Origin: Pseudomonadota bacterium
Lineage (GTDB): Bacteria; Pseudomonadota; Gammaproteobacteria; Burkholderiales; Burkholderiaceae_C
Length of the DNA: 64,000 bases
Assembly: GCA_020161145.1 (NCBI GenBank)
Contig: JAIUPQ010000001.1
Location: 682,001-746,000, forward strand
Direction: 5' to 3'
In this document: positions 8,451 through 17,787 of the stretch, piece by piece
Layout of the letters: each line of letters starts with the position of its first letter
Position numbering within the stretch: position 1 is the first letter of the stretch
Position numbers and translations under genes: made by a program
Notes under the pieces: generated by a model
Databases searched by the model: none
What the model was told of the DNA's origin: nothing
Seen by the model: the letters and a program-made list of their open reading frames with translations, nothing else

Positions 8451-9344
8451 TTGCGCATCCTGATGCTGGGTGGCACCCGCTTCGTCGGGCGCCACATCGC
8501 CCAGGCGCTGCTGGCCCAAGGCCATGCGCTGACGCTGTTTCACCGGGGCCAGAGCGGCCCCGATCTGTTTCCGGCGGCCCGGCATGTGCGGGGCGACCGC
8601 GATCAGGGTTTTGACACGCTGGGCGCGGGCACCTGGGATGCGGTCATCGACACCAGCGCCTACTTCCCCCGCCAGGTGCGCGGCGCCCATGCGGCGCTGG
8701 CCGGGCGGGCGGGCCGGCTGGTGTTCGTCTCCACCATCTCCGTCTACGCAGAGCCGCTGGTGGCGCCCGTCACCGAGGACTCACCGCTGGCCCCGGCCGA
8801 CTTTGACGCGCAGGCTGTGACCGCCGAAACCTATGGCGGCCTCAAGGCCGGCTGCGAGGCCGCCGTGGCCCAGGGCTGGGGCGACGCCGCCTGGGTGTTG
8901 CGGCCAGGCCTGGTGGTGGGGCCGCACGACCCCACCGGGCGCTTTGGCCATTGGGTGGCGGCGATGCGCCGCAACACGCCGTTCGCCGGGCCACCCCGGC
9001 TGGCGCAGCCATTGCAGGTGCTGGACGCCCGCGACCTGGGCGCCTTCGTGGCCCACGGCCTGGCCACCGGGGCCCACGGCACCATGCAGGTGGCGGGCGA
9101 GAGGGGCACGTTCGCGGCCTTGTTTGCGCTGGGGCAGGCGAGTTGGCCGCAGGCGCGGCCGTTGCCGCCAGAGCCAGGCGCTGAAGACTTGCCGCTGGTG
9201 CTGCCCGCCGATGGCACGGCCGACGCGCTGCTGGCGCTGGACTGCGCCCGGGCGCGCGTCGCAGGCTTTGCGCCCAGGCCGCTGGCGCAGACGCTGGCCG
9301 CGTGCGCGGCGGCGCAGGAAGACGCCGGATCCTGGTTTTCTTGA
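8451..9344 (+). CDS. NAD-dependent epimerase/dehydratase family protein
   Basis: Extended-SDR protein of 297 residues. The nucleotide-binding motif GGTRFVGRH comes at once after MRILML, so the N-terminus is complete despite a TTG start and no ribosome site; no other in-frame start exists upstream. It resembles the NAD-dependent epimerase group with an N-terminal GGTxFxG motif. The reaction is not known. It sits exactly between two inverted repeat copies: the TTG is 10 bases after copy 1, and its last three codons and stop are supplied by copy 2. Confidence 0.75.
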   Translation: MRILMLGGTRFVGRHIAQALLAQGHALTLFHRGQSGPDLFPAARHVRGDRDQGFDTLGAGTWDAVIDTSAYFPRQVRGAHAALAGRAGRLVFVSTISVYAEPLVAPVTEDSPLAPADFDAQAVTAETYGGLKAGCEAAVAQGWGDAAWVLRPGLVVGPHDPTGRFGHWVAAMRRNTPFAGPPRLAQPLQVLDARDLGAFVAHGLATGAHGTMQVAGERGTFAALFALGQASWPQARPLPPEPGAEDLPLVLPADGTADALLALDCARARVAGFAPRPLAQTLAACAAAQEDAGSWFS

Positions 9345-9390
9345 CCCCCTCGAGGGGCCTGACGCGCAGCGGCAGGTTTGGTGGTGCTCA
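9335..9390 (-). repeat. Intergenic repeat, copy 2 (stop-codon type)
   Basis: This is the inverted near-copy of 8361-8441. Read on the minus strand it starts with the TGA of the aldo-keto reductase gene, then runs through a GC-rich block and a GAGGGGGTC hairpin to CAAGAAAAC. On the plus strand it overlaps the end of the epimerase gene, whose stop at 9342-9344 is inside it. Confidence 0.85.
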
Positions 9391-10227
9391 GAACTCCTCG
9401 TAGTGCGCCGGATCCTGGCCGGCCAGCCGGCCATCGGCGCGCGCCAGCGTGGCGATGTCGGCCAGGTCTTGCTCGGACAGCGCGAAGTCGAACACCGAGC
9501 GGTTCTCCACCTGCCGCGCGGCGCTGCTGGCCTTGGGTAGCGGCACCGCACCCAGCTGCACCTGCCAGCGCAGGATGACCTGGGCCACCGAGCGGCCCAG
9601 CCGCTGGGCGATGGCCTGCAAGATGGGCTCTTGCAGCAAGGCGTTGGCCCGGCCCAGCGGGCTCCAGGCCTGGGTGACGATGCCGTGCGCGCCGTCGAAG
9701 GCAAGCTGCCCGGCTTGTGGGAAATACGGGTGCAGCTCCACCTGGTTGACGGCAGGCAACACACCGGTCTCGCGCCCCAGGGTGTTCAGGTGTTCGGGCA
9801 GAAAGTTGCTCACGCCGATGGAGCGCACCAGGCCGCGCCGGCGGGCCTCGATCAGCGCGCGCCAGGCCTCCACGTAGAGCCCACGCGCCGGGTTGGGCCA
9901 GTGGATCAGGTAGAGGTCCCAGTGGTCGATGCGGGCGCGGTACAGCGACTCCTCGATGGTGGCCAGCGCCGCGTCAAAGCGCTGGTGGCGGCCGGGCAGT
10001 TTCGAGGTCAGGTGCAGCGCGTCGCGCGCCAGGCCGGCCGCACGCACGGCTTCGCCCAGCGTGCCTTCGTTTTCGTAGTTGAACGCCGAGTCCAGCAGCC
10101 GGTAGCCGTTGGCCATGGCCGAGGTGAGGGCGCGCACGCCGTCTGCGCCTTTGAGTTTGTAGGTGCCCAGGCCCAGGGCAGGCAGGTGGTGACCATCGTT
10201 CAGAACCAGCGTGGGGATGGGCTTCAT
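9388..10227 (-). CDS. Aldo/keto reductase
   Basis: NADPH-dependent carbonyl reductase of the AKR superfamily, 279 residues. The catalytic tetrad is visible: Asp46 and Tyr51 (LLDSAFNYENE), Lys76 (LTSKLPG) and His109 (LYLIHWPNP). The conserved GVSNF and PLPKAS cofactor motifs follow. It is closest in pattern to the small 2,5-diketo-gluconate-reductase-like AKRs; the physiological substrate is unknown. It is a single gene, convergent with the epimerase, and its stop codon lies in repeat copy 2. Confidence 0.92.
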   Translation of the reverse strand: MKPIPTLVLNDGHHLPALGLGTYKLKGADGVRALTSAMANGYRLLDSAFNYENEGTLGEAVRAAGLARDALHLTSKLPGRHQRFDAALATIEESLYRARIDHWDLYLIHWPNPARGLYVEAWRALIEARRRGLVRSIGVSNFLPEHLNTLGRETGVLPAVNQVELHPYFPQAGQLAFDGAHGIVTQAWSPLGRANALLQEPILQAIAQRLGRSVAQVILRWQVQLGAVPLPKASSAARQVENRSVFDFALSEQDLADIATLARADGRLAGQDPAHYEEF

Positions 10228-10272
10228 GTGCAGGGGCCTCGGGTGGTGAGCCCCTGCATTGTCCGGCTGCGC

Positions 10273-12543
10273 TCAGGCCTGCTGGAGCCGCGCCGGGGCC
10301 GCGTGCATCAGGTGGCGCTCCAGCCACAGCCGGATGGTGGCCGCATCCTGCGGCCGGCAGTAGCGGTAGCCCTGCACCACGGTGCAGCCGCCTTCGCGCA
10401 GGAAGGCGGCCTGGGCGTCGGTTTCCACGCCCTCGGCCACGGTGGTCAGGTTGAGCGCGCGGGACATGTCGATGATGGCGCGCACGATGGCGCGGTCGTC
10501 GGCGCCGCTGGAGATGTCGCGCACAAAGCTCTGGTCGATCTTCAGCGTGTGGATGCGAAACCGCTTGAGGTAGGACAGCGACGAGTAGCCGGTGCCGAAG
10601 TCGTCAATGGCCAGGCGCACGCCCATGGCGTGCAGGCCGTCCATCATGGCCACGGCCGCCGCCGGGTTCTGCGTGGCCACGCTTTCGGTCAACTCCAATT
10701 CCAGACAGCCCGGCGGCAGGCCGGTCTCCTCCAGCACGGCGCTGACTTTCTCAATCAGTTGCGGGTCGCGGAATTGCAGGGCCGACAGGTTGACGGCCAC
10801 CACCAGCGGCGACATGCCTTGCGCCATCCAGTCGGCCATCTGGCGTGCGGCCTCGCGCATCACCCAGTCGCCCACGGCGGCAATCTGGCCGGTGTTCTCG
10901 GCCAGCGGAATGAACTCGCCCGGCGAGATCATGCCCAGCTCGGGGTGGCGCCAGCGCACCAGCGCCTCCACGCCCACCACGCGCTCGCTGCCGGCCATCA
11001 GTTGAGGCTGGTAGTGCAGCAGCAACTCGCCGCGCGGGATGGCCTTGCGCAGTGCGGCCTCCAGCTCCAGGTGGCGCAACGAGCGCTGCTCGGTGCCGGG
11101 GTCGTGGAAGCGGCAGCCGCCCTGGCCATCCTCGCGGGCGCGCTGGATGGCAGCGTTGGCGGCGCGCATCAACTCTTCGCCGCTGTGGCCGTCGGCCGGT
11201 GCCAGCGCGATGCCGACCGACAGGGTCAGGGCGAGGTCGTGGGTGTCGATGTGGCAGGGCTGAGCCACCGCGTCCATCAGCTTGCTGGCCACTTGCGAGG
11301 CGCCCTCGGCCTGGGTGGCTGGCAGCAGCACGGCGAACTCCTCGGCACCCAGGCGGGCCACGGTATCGGCCTCGCGCAGTGCGAGGCGCAGGCGCCGGCC
11401 CACCTCGATCAGCACGCGATCGCCGGTTTCGTAGCTGAAATGGTGGGCGATGGCATGAAACTGATCGAGGTTCAGCCGCAGCACCGCCAGCGGCAGCGGG
11501 CTGGTGCCTGAGAGTGCCCACTGCAGGCGCTCGAGAAAGCTCTCGCGGTTGGGCAGGTCGGTCAGCGCATCGAACCGCGCCTGGCGCCGGATTTGCGACT
11601 GCGCCTGCTTCCAGTCGGTGATGTCGTTGATCAGCACCAGCAGGTAGCTGCCCTGACCCGAGTGGCTGGCGCCGATGGTCAGCGAGATCCAGACGGTATA
11701 GGGATGGCCGTTCGGGCGCAGGCAGTCCACCTCGCCTTCCCAGGCGCCGCCGTGGCTCAGCGCGCTCAGGATGCGCCGGCGCTGCAGGCGGTCGCGCAGG
11801 CGGGGTGCGAGCCGGCGCGCGGGCTGGCCGACCAGCTCGTGCGGCGCATGGCCGCTGATGCGCGCGAATGCGTTGTTGACGCTGAGCACCTGGCCTTTGA
11901 CGTCGGCGATCAGCACGCCCTCGCGGGCGTTGTCCAGCACGGTGGCGGCCAGCCGCAGCTTGTCTTCCACCAGCTTGCGCTGGGTCACGTCGCGGGCTTC
12001 CAGCAGGATGTCGGCTCGCCTGTTGGGCGTGTCCGTGGGCAGGATGCGCAGGCCGATCTCGACGTGGCGGGCCGGCTTGCCGGCCAGGGCCAGCGTGGCC
12101 TCCATGCGCACGCGCTGACCCTCGACGGCCTGCGCGATGGCCTCGCGCAGCCGCTCGGCCTGCTGGATGTCGTGCTGCCAGGCCGGATGCAACCAGGCCA
12201 GCTGGCCCATCAGCTCCCGCTCCGACTCACCCACCCAGCGTTTGGCGGCGTTGTTCATGCGCAGCACGCGGCCATCGGCGTCCAGCAGGGCGATGAGCTG
12301 CGGGCTGTGGTCCAGCATGGCGCGACTCAGGCGGTCGGCCGCCTCGGCCATGCGGGTCTGGCGCCCCAGTTGCACCAGCAACAGGGCCAGCAAGACAAAA
12401 GCCAGCAGGGTGGCGGCCACCGCCGGGGTGGCCTTGTACAGCCAGTTGGCGTTTGCCGCATGCGCCAGCGACGTGCTCCCGCCCAGCCCCAGGGTGGCGG
12501 CGTGGCGCAGCAATCTGCAAAGACGGGAGCAGGGCATGGTCAT
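10273..12543 (-). CDS. PAS-PAS-GGDEF-EAL cyclic-di-GMP protein
   Basis: Membrane-anchored regulator of 756 residues. One transmembrane helix lies at about 40-60 (VAATLLAFVLLALLLVQLG), then two PAS domains (about 65-180 and 190-305), GGDEF (about 320-480) and EAL (about 500-740). The diguanylate cyclase signature is altered to GAEEF at 399-403, so synthesis of c-di-GMP is doubtful. The EAL half is intact: EAL at 526-528, NLSALQF, ELTES, and Asp647-Asp648 in IDDFGTGYS. It is therefore probably a PAS-controlled c-di-GMP phosphodiesterase, possibly with GTP-binding regulation by the GGDEF half. This could influence the flagellar and PilZ functions encoded elsewhere in the window. Confidence 0.92.
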   Translation of the reverse strand: MTMPCSRLCRLLRHAATLGLGGSTSLAHAANANWLYKATPAVAATLLAFVLLALLLVQLGRQTRMAEAADRLSRAMLDHSPQLIALLDADGRVLRMNNAAKRWVGESERELMGQLAWLHPAWQHDIQQAERLREAIAQAVEGQRVRMEATLALAGKPARHVEIGLRILPTDTPNRRADILLEARDVTQRKLVEDKLRLAATVLDNAREGVLIADVKGQVLSVNNAFARISGHAPHELVGQPARRLAPRLRDRLQRRRILSALSHGGAWEGEVDCLRPNGHPYTVWISLTIGASHSGQGSYLLVLINDITDWKQAQSQIRRQARFDALTDLPNRESFLERLQWALSGTSPLPLAVLRLNLDQFHAIAHHFSYETGDRVLIEVGRRLRLALREADTVARLGAEEFAVLLPATQAEGASQVASKLMDAVAQPCHIDTHDLALTLSVGIALAPADGHSGEELMRAANAAIQRAREDGQGGCRFHDPGTEQRSLRHLELEAALRKAIPRGELLLHYQPQLMAGSERVVGVEALVRWRHPELGMISPGEFIPLAENTGQIAAVGDWVMREAARQMADWMAQGMSPLVVAVNLSALQFRDPQLIEKVSAVLEETGLPPGCLELELTESVATQNPAAAVAMMDGLHAMGVRLAIDDFGTGYSSLSYLKRFRIHTLKIDQSFVRDISSGADDRAIVRAIIDMSRALNLTTVAEGVETDAQAAFLREGGCTVVQGYRYCRPQDAATIRLWLERHLMHAAPARLQQA

Positions 12544-12652
12544 GCGGGGGGGACAGCAGGTGTAGCAGCCACTGTCGCAGCCCGTGTCGGCCCACAGCGG
12601 CCCAAATAGGCGGGCAATGCCGCCGTTGTTCGAAGGCCATAATCGACCAGCT

Positions 12653-13747
12653 ATGTCTGGTAATACCCTGGGTCACCTCTTTCGCGTCACCACCTTCGGC
12701 GAGAGCCACGGGCCGGCCATCGGCTGCGTGATCGACGGCTGCCCGCCCGGGCTGCCGCTGTCCGAGGCCGACATCCAGCCCGAGCTGGATCGGCGCCGCC
12801 CCGGCACCTCGCGCCACGTCACCCAGCGCCAGGAGGCGGATCGGGTGGAAATCCTCTCCGGCGTCTACCAGGGCGTGAGCACCGGCACCCCGATTGCGCT
12901 GCTGATCCGCAACACCGACCAGCGCAGCAAAGACTACGGCAACCTGCACGAGACCTTCCGCCCTGGCCACGCCGACTACACCTACTGGCACAAATACGGC
13001 GTGCGCGACCCGCGCGGCGGCGGCCGCTCGTCGGCCCGGCTGACCGCGCCCATCGTGGCCGCCGGTGCCGTCGCCCGCCACTGGCTGGCGGCCCAGCATG
13101 GCGTGCGGCTGCGCGGCTGCGTCACCGCCATCGGCACGCATGAGCTGGCCATGGACGACTGGAGCCAGGTGCACGCCAACCCCTTCTTCGCCGCCACCGC
13201 CCAGGGGCTGGACGCGGTGGAAGCCTATATGGACGGCGTGCGCAAGGCCGGCGACTCGGTGGGGGCCACCGTGTACGTGGAGGCCGGCGGCGTGCCCGTG
13301 GGCCTGGGCGAGCCGGTGTTCGACAAGCTGGACGCCGACATTGCCCACGCCATGATGGGCCTCAACGCCGTCAAAGGCGTGGAAATCGGCTCGGGCTTTG
13401 CCAGCGCCCGCCAGATGGGCAGCGAGCATGGCGACGAGCTGACCCCCCAGGGCTTTGCCAGCAACCACGCCGGCGGCGTGCTGGGCGGCATTGCCAGCGG
13501 CCAGGACGTGACGGTGCGCATCGCCATCAAGCCCACCAGCTCCATCCGCATCCCGCGCCGCTCCATCGACCTGCACGGCCAGCCGGCCGAGGTGGTCACC
13601 CATGGCCGCCACGACCCCTGCGTGGGCCTGCGCGCCGTGCCCATTGCCGAGGCGCTGCTGGCGCTGGTGCTGATGGACCACGCCCTGCGCCACCGGGCGC
13701 AATGCGCGGGCGTGTGGGTGCCCACGCCCGACATTGCGCGCGGCTGA
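12653..13747 (+). CDS. aroC: Chorismate synthase
   Basis: The last step of the shikimate pathway: it converts EPSP to chorismate using reduced FMN. At 364 residues it has the usual family length. Clear signatures are the N-terminal [18 protein letters not shown], the GGGRSSAR loop and the late [17 protein letters not shown]. The ATG at 12653 gives the standard N-terminus; CATAATCG at 12638-12645 is a possible -10 element very close to it. It ends 4 bases from the convergent lipoprotein gene. aroG lies about 40 kb away in this window. Confidence 0.97.
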   Translation: MSGNTLGHLFRVTTFGESHGPAIGCVIDGCPPGLPLSEADIQPELDRRRPGTSRHVTQRQEADRVEILSGVYQGVSTGTPIALLIRNTDQRSKDYGNLHETFRPGHADYTYWHKYGVRDPRGGGRSSARLTAPIVAAGAVARHWLAAQHGVRLRGCVTAIGTHELAMDDWSQVHANPFFAATAQGLDAVEAYMDGVRKAGDSVGATVYVEAGGVPVGLGEPVFDKLDADIAHAMMGLNAVKGVEIGSGFASARQMGSEHGDELTPQGFASNHAGGVLGGIASGQDVTVRIAIKPTSSIRIPRRSIDLHGQPAEVVTHGRHDPCVGLRAVPIAEALLALVLMDHALRHRAQCAGVWVPTPDIARG

Positions 13748-13751
13748 GGGG

Positions 13752-15482
13752 TTACTGCGGCGTGTACACCGAGATCAGCAACTGCTGCTGGGTCGGCAGG
13801 AAGCCCGTCACACTGGCGCCCATGCCGCGCAGTTGCAAGGTGATGTACTCGACGTACGGGGTGGTGACGCCTTGGCTGTCGGTGGCGTAGCCGGCCAGGC
13901 GATGCCAATAGCCGGATTGCGGATGATTGTTCAGAATCGGCTCTGGCCGCCACGCGCCGCTGGGCTGCTTGTTCAGCCGCATGTAGCTGTCAGCGCCCAC
14001 ATCGACTGCGGTCACGGAATGTTGGAAAAAGTCCATGCTGGCCGGCGCGGTGTACCACTCGGTGACCGGGTCGAACACGTCCGCCACGTCCCAGCCTTGG
14101 ATCACGGCACCCACGGCCGGCAGTGCTACGTCGGCCTTGCGGGTGGCGAGGGACAGGTGGCCGGAGGGTGACAAACCGACTGCCACCAGTTCGCCGCCAC
14201 CGGCGCGGTAGGCAAATGCCCGGTCGGCCCAGCCGTCAGGGGTGTTCGTCACGTCGAAACCACCCGCTGGGTTGGTGGTGTAGACAACGGAGGGCACCGG
14301 GCCATCGCCCGGCATGTTTAGGCAACTGCCGTTGATCGGGTCGCAGTGCGACAGGGTCGTCAGCAGGCCGCCGGCGTCCAGGGTGATGGTCACGCGCGTC
14401 AGATGCGGTGTGTTGTCGGCGTCCGTTCTGTCCATGGCGATGTTGTTCCACTCGCCGGCCAGATCGGCCAAGGCAATGGTCTGCTCGGGCAGCATCACGC
14501 CTGCGCGAAAGCCCACCGGGGTGCCCCAGCGCACCGCCACCAGGCCGGCGGCCGACACCGCCAGCTCGGCGGACAGACCGGCGTCCTGATTCGCCGTGAA
14601 GCGGCAGCCGCCCTGGTCGGTCAGTGGCATCGTGTCGCCGCGCTCGTTGACCAGGGTCATCGCGGCGGCGTCCACCGCGATGCGCTCGGTGGCCGGGGTG
14701 CTGGTGCCGTCGTGGGCCAGCACCAGCCGGTAGCTGCCGGTGCGCAGGCTGGCGCAGCCGCTTGCGGGCGCGCGCAGCAGCAGGGCAGGCGGCAGCGACG
14801 GCACCAGGCTGGTGCCGGCTGGCGTGCTGGCCTGGGCCAGCGTGACCACCGCGCTGACCAGCGCCGGCTGGGTGGTGCCGGCTGTTGCCAGCGTGGTGGG
14901 CAGCGTGTACAGATACTCCCCGTAGCTGTCGCCCGCCGAGCTGCCCTGGTGCGGTTGAATGGCGCCGTTGAGCGGGTCAGCCACCTGCGTCAGCGGCGCG
15001 CCGCCATCGGCCAGCAGCGACAGCACGGCGGCGCTGCCGGCGGCGGCGGCTTCCTGGCTCAGTGCGGCGGGCTGGATGGCCGACCAGAAGGTGTCCGGGT
15101 CGGTGGCCGTCATCTGCGCCACGATCAGGGTGGTGACGAAGTTGAGCTGCACCTGCGGCGAGCTGCCGCTGGCGGCCATGCCGTAGACGTGGCCGCCGTC
15201 CGGCGTGGCGGCACGCACCAGGCAAGGCCCGGCGCCGTCGCTGACGGCGAGCTGGTAGGAGCCATCGGCGTTCGACGTGGCCTGCCCGCTGCCGGTGGCG
15301 CAGCGGGCCTCGATGGCCGCGCCGCTCAGGGCTTCGCTTTGGGCCACGAAGCCCTGTATCGTCATCGCCGTCGGCGGCTCGGTGGGGTTGTCGTCCCCGC
15401 CGCTGCCGCAGGCCGCCAGCGCGGCCAGGGGCAAGGCAGCCAGGGTGCGCCGCGTGCGCGGCCAGTGGGTGTGGCGTGTCAT
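13752..15482 (-). CDS. Large hypothetical lipoprotein
   Basis: A 576-residue protein not recognised as a named family. It has a type II signal peptide ending LPLAALAAC, with Cys25 as the lipidated residue, followed by a Gly/Asp-rich linker. Residues about 45-130 look like a carboxypeptidase-regulatory-type beta sandwich (IQGFVAQSEALSGAAIEARC, ATSNADGSYQLAV). The rest is beta-rich with no catalytic motif that I can see. The ATG at 15482 has GGAGG at good distance; an ATG at 15497 is less likely. It is probably at the cell surface or in the periplasm. It lies 134 bases downstream of the DUF5916 gene on the same strand. Confidence 0.7.
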   Translation of the reverse strand: MTRHTHWPRTRRTLAALPLAALAACGSGGDDNPTEPPTAMTIQGFVAQSEALSGAAIEARCATGSGQATSNADGSYQLAVSDGAGPCLVRAATPDGGHVYGMAASGSSPQVQLNFVTTLIVAQMTATDPDTFWSAIQPAALSQEAAAAGSAAVLSLLADGGAPLTQVADPLNGAIQPHQGSSAGDSYGEYLYTLPTTLATAGTTQPALVSAVVTLAQASTPAGTSLVPSLPPALLLRAPASGCASLRTGSYRLVLAHDGTSTPATERIAVDAAAMTLVNERGDTMPLTDQGGCRFTANQDAGLSAELAVSAAGLVAVRWGTPVGFRAGVMLPEQTIALADLAGEWNNIAMDRTDADNTPHLTRVTITLDAGGLLTTLSHCDPINGSCLNMPGDGPVPSVVYTTNPAGGFDVTNTPDGWADRAFAYRAGGGELVAVGLSPSGHLSLATRKADVALPAVGAVIQGWDVADVFDPVTEWYTAPASMDFFQHSVTAVDVGADSYMRLNKQPSGAWRPEPILNNHPQSGYWHRLAGYATDSQGVTTPYVEYITLQLRGMGASVTGFLPTQQQLLISVYTPQ

Positions 15483-15616
15483 GGTCGTGTCCTCCATCGT
15501 GGGTTGATGGGGACACTGTCGGCGCCTGCGCGGCTGCCGTCATCCTCTATCGAGATGAGGCCGGCCTTGTACGCTGCTGCCTCGGCGCGCGCGGGGTGGC
15601 GATGTGGCGTGGGGCT

Positions 15617-17725
15617 TTACAGGCTCCACGTCCCCACCAGCGCCAGGCTGGCGCGGGTAAAGCCCGGCGCCCACTGCGCAACCTGGCTGGCGCGGGCGTG
15701 GTCGATGGCCAGCCGCCATTCCAGCCGCTCGGTCATGGCCCAGCGCGTGCGCCAGCCGGCCAGCCATTGGCCGCTGATGTTGTCGTACTGCATGACCAGG
15801 CCCAGTTCGGCGTCGGTGCTGGGGGTGTGGCTGACGGTGGCGCTGGCGGTGCGGCCCCGGCCGCTGCCGCCGGGCAGGCTGATGGCCTGCTGGGTCAGCG
15901 TGAGGCCGGCGCTCCAGTGGGCATTGGGCTGCCAGGTGAGGCCCGCCTCCAGCACGGTGAGGTGGCCGCCCTGCCAGGTGCCGTGGCGCATGAAGGCGTG
16001 GCCATACAGCGGGCGGGCGGTGCTGCTCCAGGCCTCCAGCATGAACGCCGTCCAGTCGTAGCGGCCGGGGGCCACCCACAGGCCGGGCAGCGGCGCATAG
16101 CCCTCGTCGAAGCGGGCGTCTTCATGAAAGACCTGGGCGAATACGCCGTCGCCATGGGTGTTCTCCCACTCCACCTGGGGGCCGGCCATCACGTCGTGCT
16201 CGCGGCCGTCGAGCCGGCGCGTGGCCTCGCCCGACAGCGCGGCCTGCCAGGTGCTGCCCGCGGCCGTGCGCTCGCGCCAGCCGGCCAGTGCGTTGCCGCG
16301 CGTGATGCCGGCCTGCATCACATAACCCAGCGCGGGCTCGAAGGCGTCGTCGATGTGCTGCCAGCCCAGCGTGGCCACCGGCCCCAGGCCGTCGGCGCGC
16401 AGGCGGCCGCCCCAGGCCTGGCCCTGGCCCAGGACGGCGTGGGTGGATTGCAGCCACCACAGGTCGGTCTGCACCGGCTCGCCGCCAAACCAGACGTCGT
16501 CGCGCCAGCGGTGGTCCACGCCCACGAGGGCGCTGCCCGGCGCGCCATCGGGGCTGCCGCGGGTGGCGATCAGGCCGGCGTGCTGCGTGGCGCCCAATGG
16601 GGTGGTGGCGCGCAGCACCAGCGCGCGCGGCGTGGCCACGTCGTCGCCTGTGCGCTCGGTCTGCACGGCCAGCACGCCGAAGTCCACCGGGCCTGCCGTG
16701 CCCGAGACCTTGAGCCCGGCGTCCAGCGTGCGGCCCAGTCCCACGCGGCGCGAGAAGAAGGGCAGCAGGTTGGGGTCGCCCCCGTCGGCGAGCCCGCCAA
16801 AGGCGAAGCGGCCGGCGTCCTGGGTGAAGAACGGGCGGCGGTCGGGGCGGAAGATCTCGAAGCGCGAGAGGCTGATGACGCGGTCGTCCAGCGGGGCATA
16901 CGCAAAATTGGTGTTGAAGGTGGCGCTGACGGTGACGCCGGGCGTGGCGCGCCAGAAGGCGTCCAGCGCGGGGGCGAGTTCGCGCTGCGTGCCCTGGCCA
17001 CGTTCAATGGACCCACGCAGCGCCGGCTCCAGCCGCAAGCCCCAGCCGGCGTGGCTGGGGGCGGGGCCTTGCACAGGCAGGGCATCGGCCAGCGTGAGCA
17101 CGGTGCGCCCGCTGTCGGCCGCAGCCAGCCGCAGCCACAAGCCCATGGCGCCAATGCGGCGCTCGGCGTTGAGGCCCCAGGTGGGGGTGCCGGCCGGTGC
17201 GCCCAGCGCGGCCAGCGGAATGGCCAGCTCGGCGCTCCAGCCGTCTGCGCGCACCTGGGTTTTGGCCACCCAGTTGGCGTCCCATTCGGGGTGGAGCTGG
17301 TTGCCGTCGAAGACGATGCCGTCGCGCCGCGCGCCCAGGGCGTTCACCATCAGCATGAAGCCGTTGCGGCCGGTGCCCTGCGGGTCCAGCACCAGGGCCA
17401 GGTGGTCGTCGCCGGCAATGGACTCGGCGTCGCGGCGCAGGCTGTGAGCCTGCACCGGGGCACCGGCGGGCTGGCGGGCATCAAAGGCGATGTACAGCCA
17501 TTGGCCGTCGTGCCGGGCCGCGAGGCGCGTGGCCGCCTCGGCAGTTTCTGGGGCGTGGGTGCGGGTGGGCAGCCAGGTGGTCCAGGTGGCGCCGCCCTCC
17601 CACTCGCCGGGCGCCAGCACGCCGTCGAGTTGGGGCGCCGGGCCTTGGGGAATGGCGGTGGGCGGGGCGGCAAGGCTGGTGGTGGCCAGCAGCGCCAGCA
17701 GCCAGGGGACGATACGGCTTGTCAT
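15617..17725 (-). CDS. CBM9-like / DUF5916 outer-membrane protein
   Basis: A 702-residue exported protein with signal peptide [19 protein letters not shown]. Residues about 25-210 resemble the family-9 carbohydrate-binding-like domain ([59 protein letters not shown]). The remainder is a DUF5916-type region ([25 protein letters not shown]) ending in alternating amphipathic strands and a terminal aromatic, consistent with a beta-barrel. Ligand and role are unknown. No TonB plug or transport partner is adjacent. Confidence 0.75.
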   Translation of the reverse strand: MTSRIVPWLLALLATTSLAAPPTAIPQGPAPQLDGVLAPGEWEGGATWTTWLPTRTHAPETAEAATRLAARHDGQWLYIAFDARQPAGAPVQAHSLRRDAESIAGDDHLALVLDPQGTGRNGFMLMVNALGARRDGIVFDGNQLHPEWDANWVAKTQVRADGWSAELAIPLAALGAPAGTPTWGLNAERRIGAMGLWLRLAAADSGRTVLTLADALPVQGPAPSHAGWGLRLEPALRGSIERGQGTQRELAPALDAFWRATPGVTVSATFNTNFAYAPLDDRVISLSRFEIFRPDRRPFFTQDAGRFAFGGLADGGDPNLLPFFSRRVGLGRTLDAGLKVSGTAGPVDFGVLAVQTERTGDDVATPRALVLRATTPLGATQHAGLIATRGSPDGAPGSALVGVDHRWRDDVWFGGEPVQTDLWWLQSTHAVLGQGQAWGGRLRADGLGPVATLGWQHIDDAFEPALGYVMQAGITRGNALAGWRERTAAGSTWQAALSGEATRRLDGREHDVMAGPQVEWENTHGDGVFAQVFHEDARFDEGYAPLPGLWVAPGRYDWTAFMLEAWSSTARPLYGHAFMRHGTWQGGHLTVLEAGLTWQPNAHWSAGLTLTQQAISLPGGSGRGRTASATVSHTPSTDAELGLVMQYDNISGQWLAGWRTRWAMTERLEWRLAIDHARASQVAQWAPGFTRASLALVGTWSL

Positions 17726-17787
17726 GGGGGCGGCATGGTAAGGGAGTCCAGCTCATAATCGCCGTCCTCACCACACAAGGGTCTGCC

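Noticed and set aside
8440..8451. GTG at 8440 as start of the epimerase gene
   Set aside because: It is out of frame with the GGTRFVG motif; TTG at 8451 is the only start in frame.
17719..17761. TTGTCA and CATAAT as a promoter for paaA
   Set aside because: The spacing is 29 bases, far beyond 16-18, so the pair is not supported; only the -10-like element is kept as a possibility.
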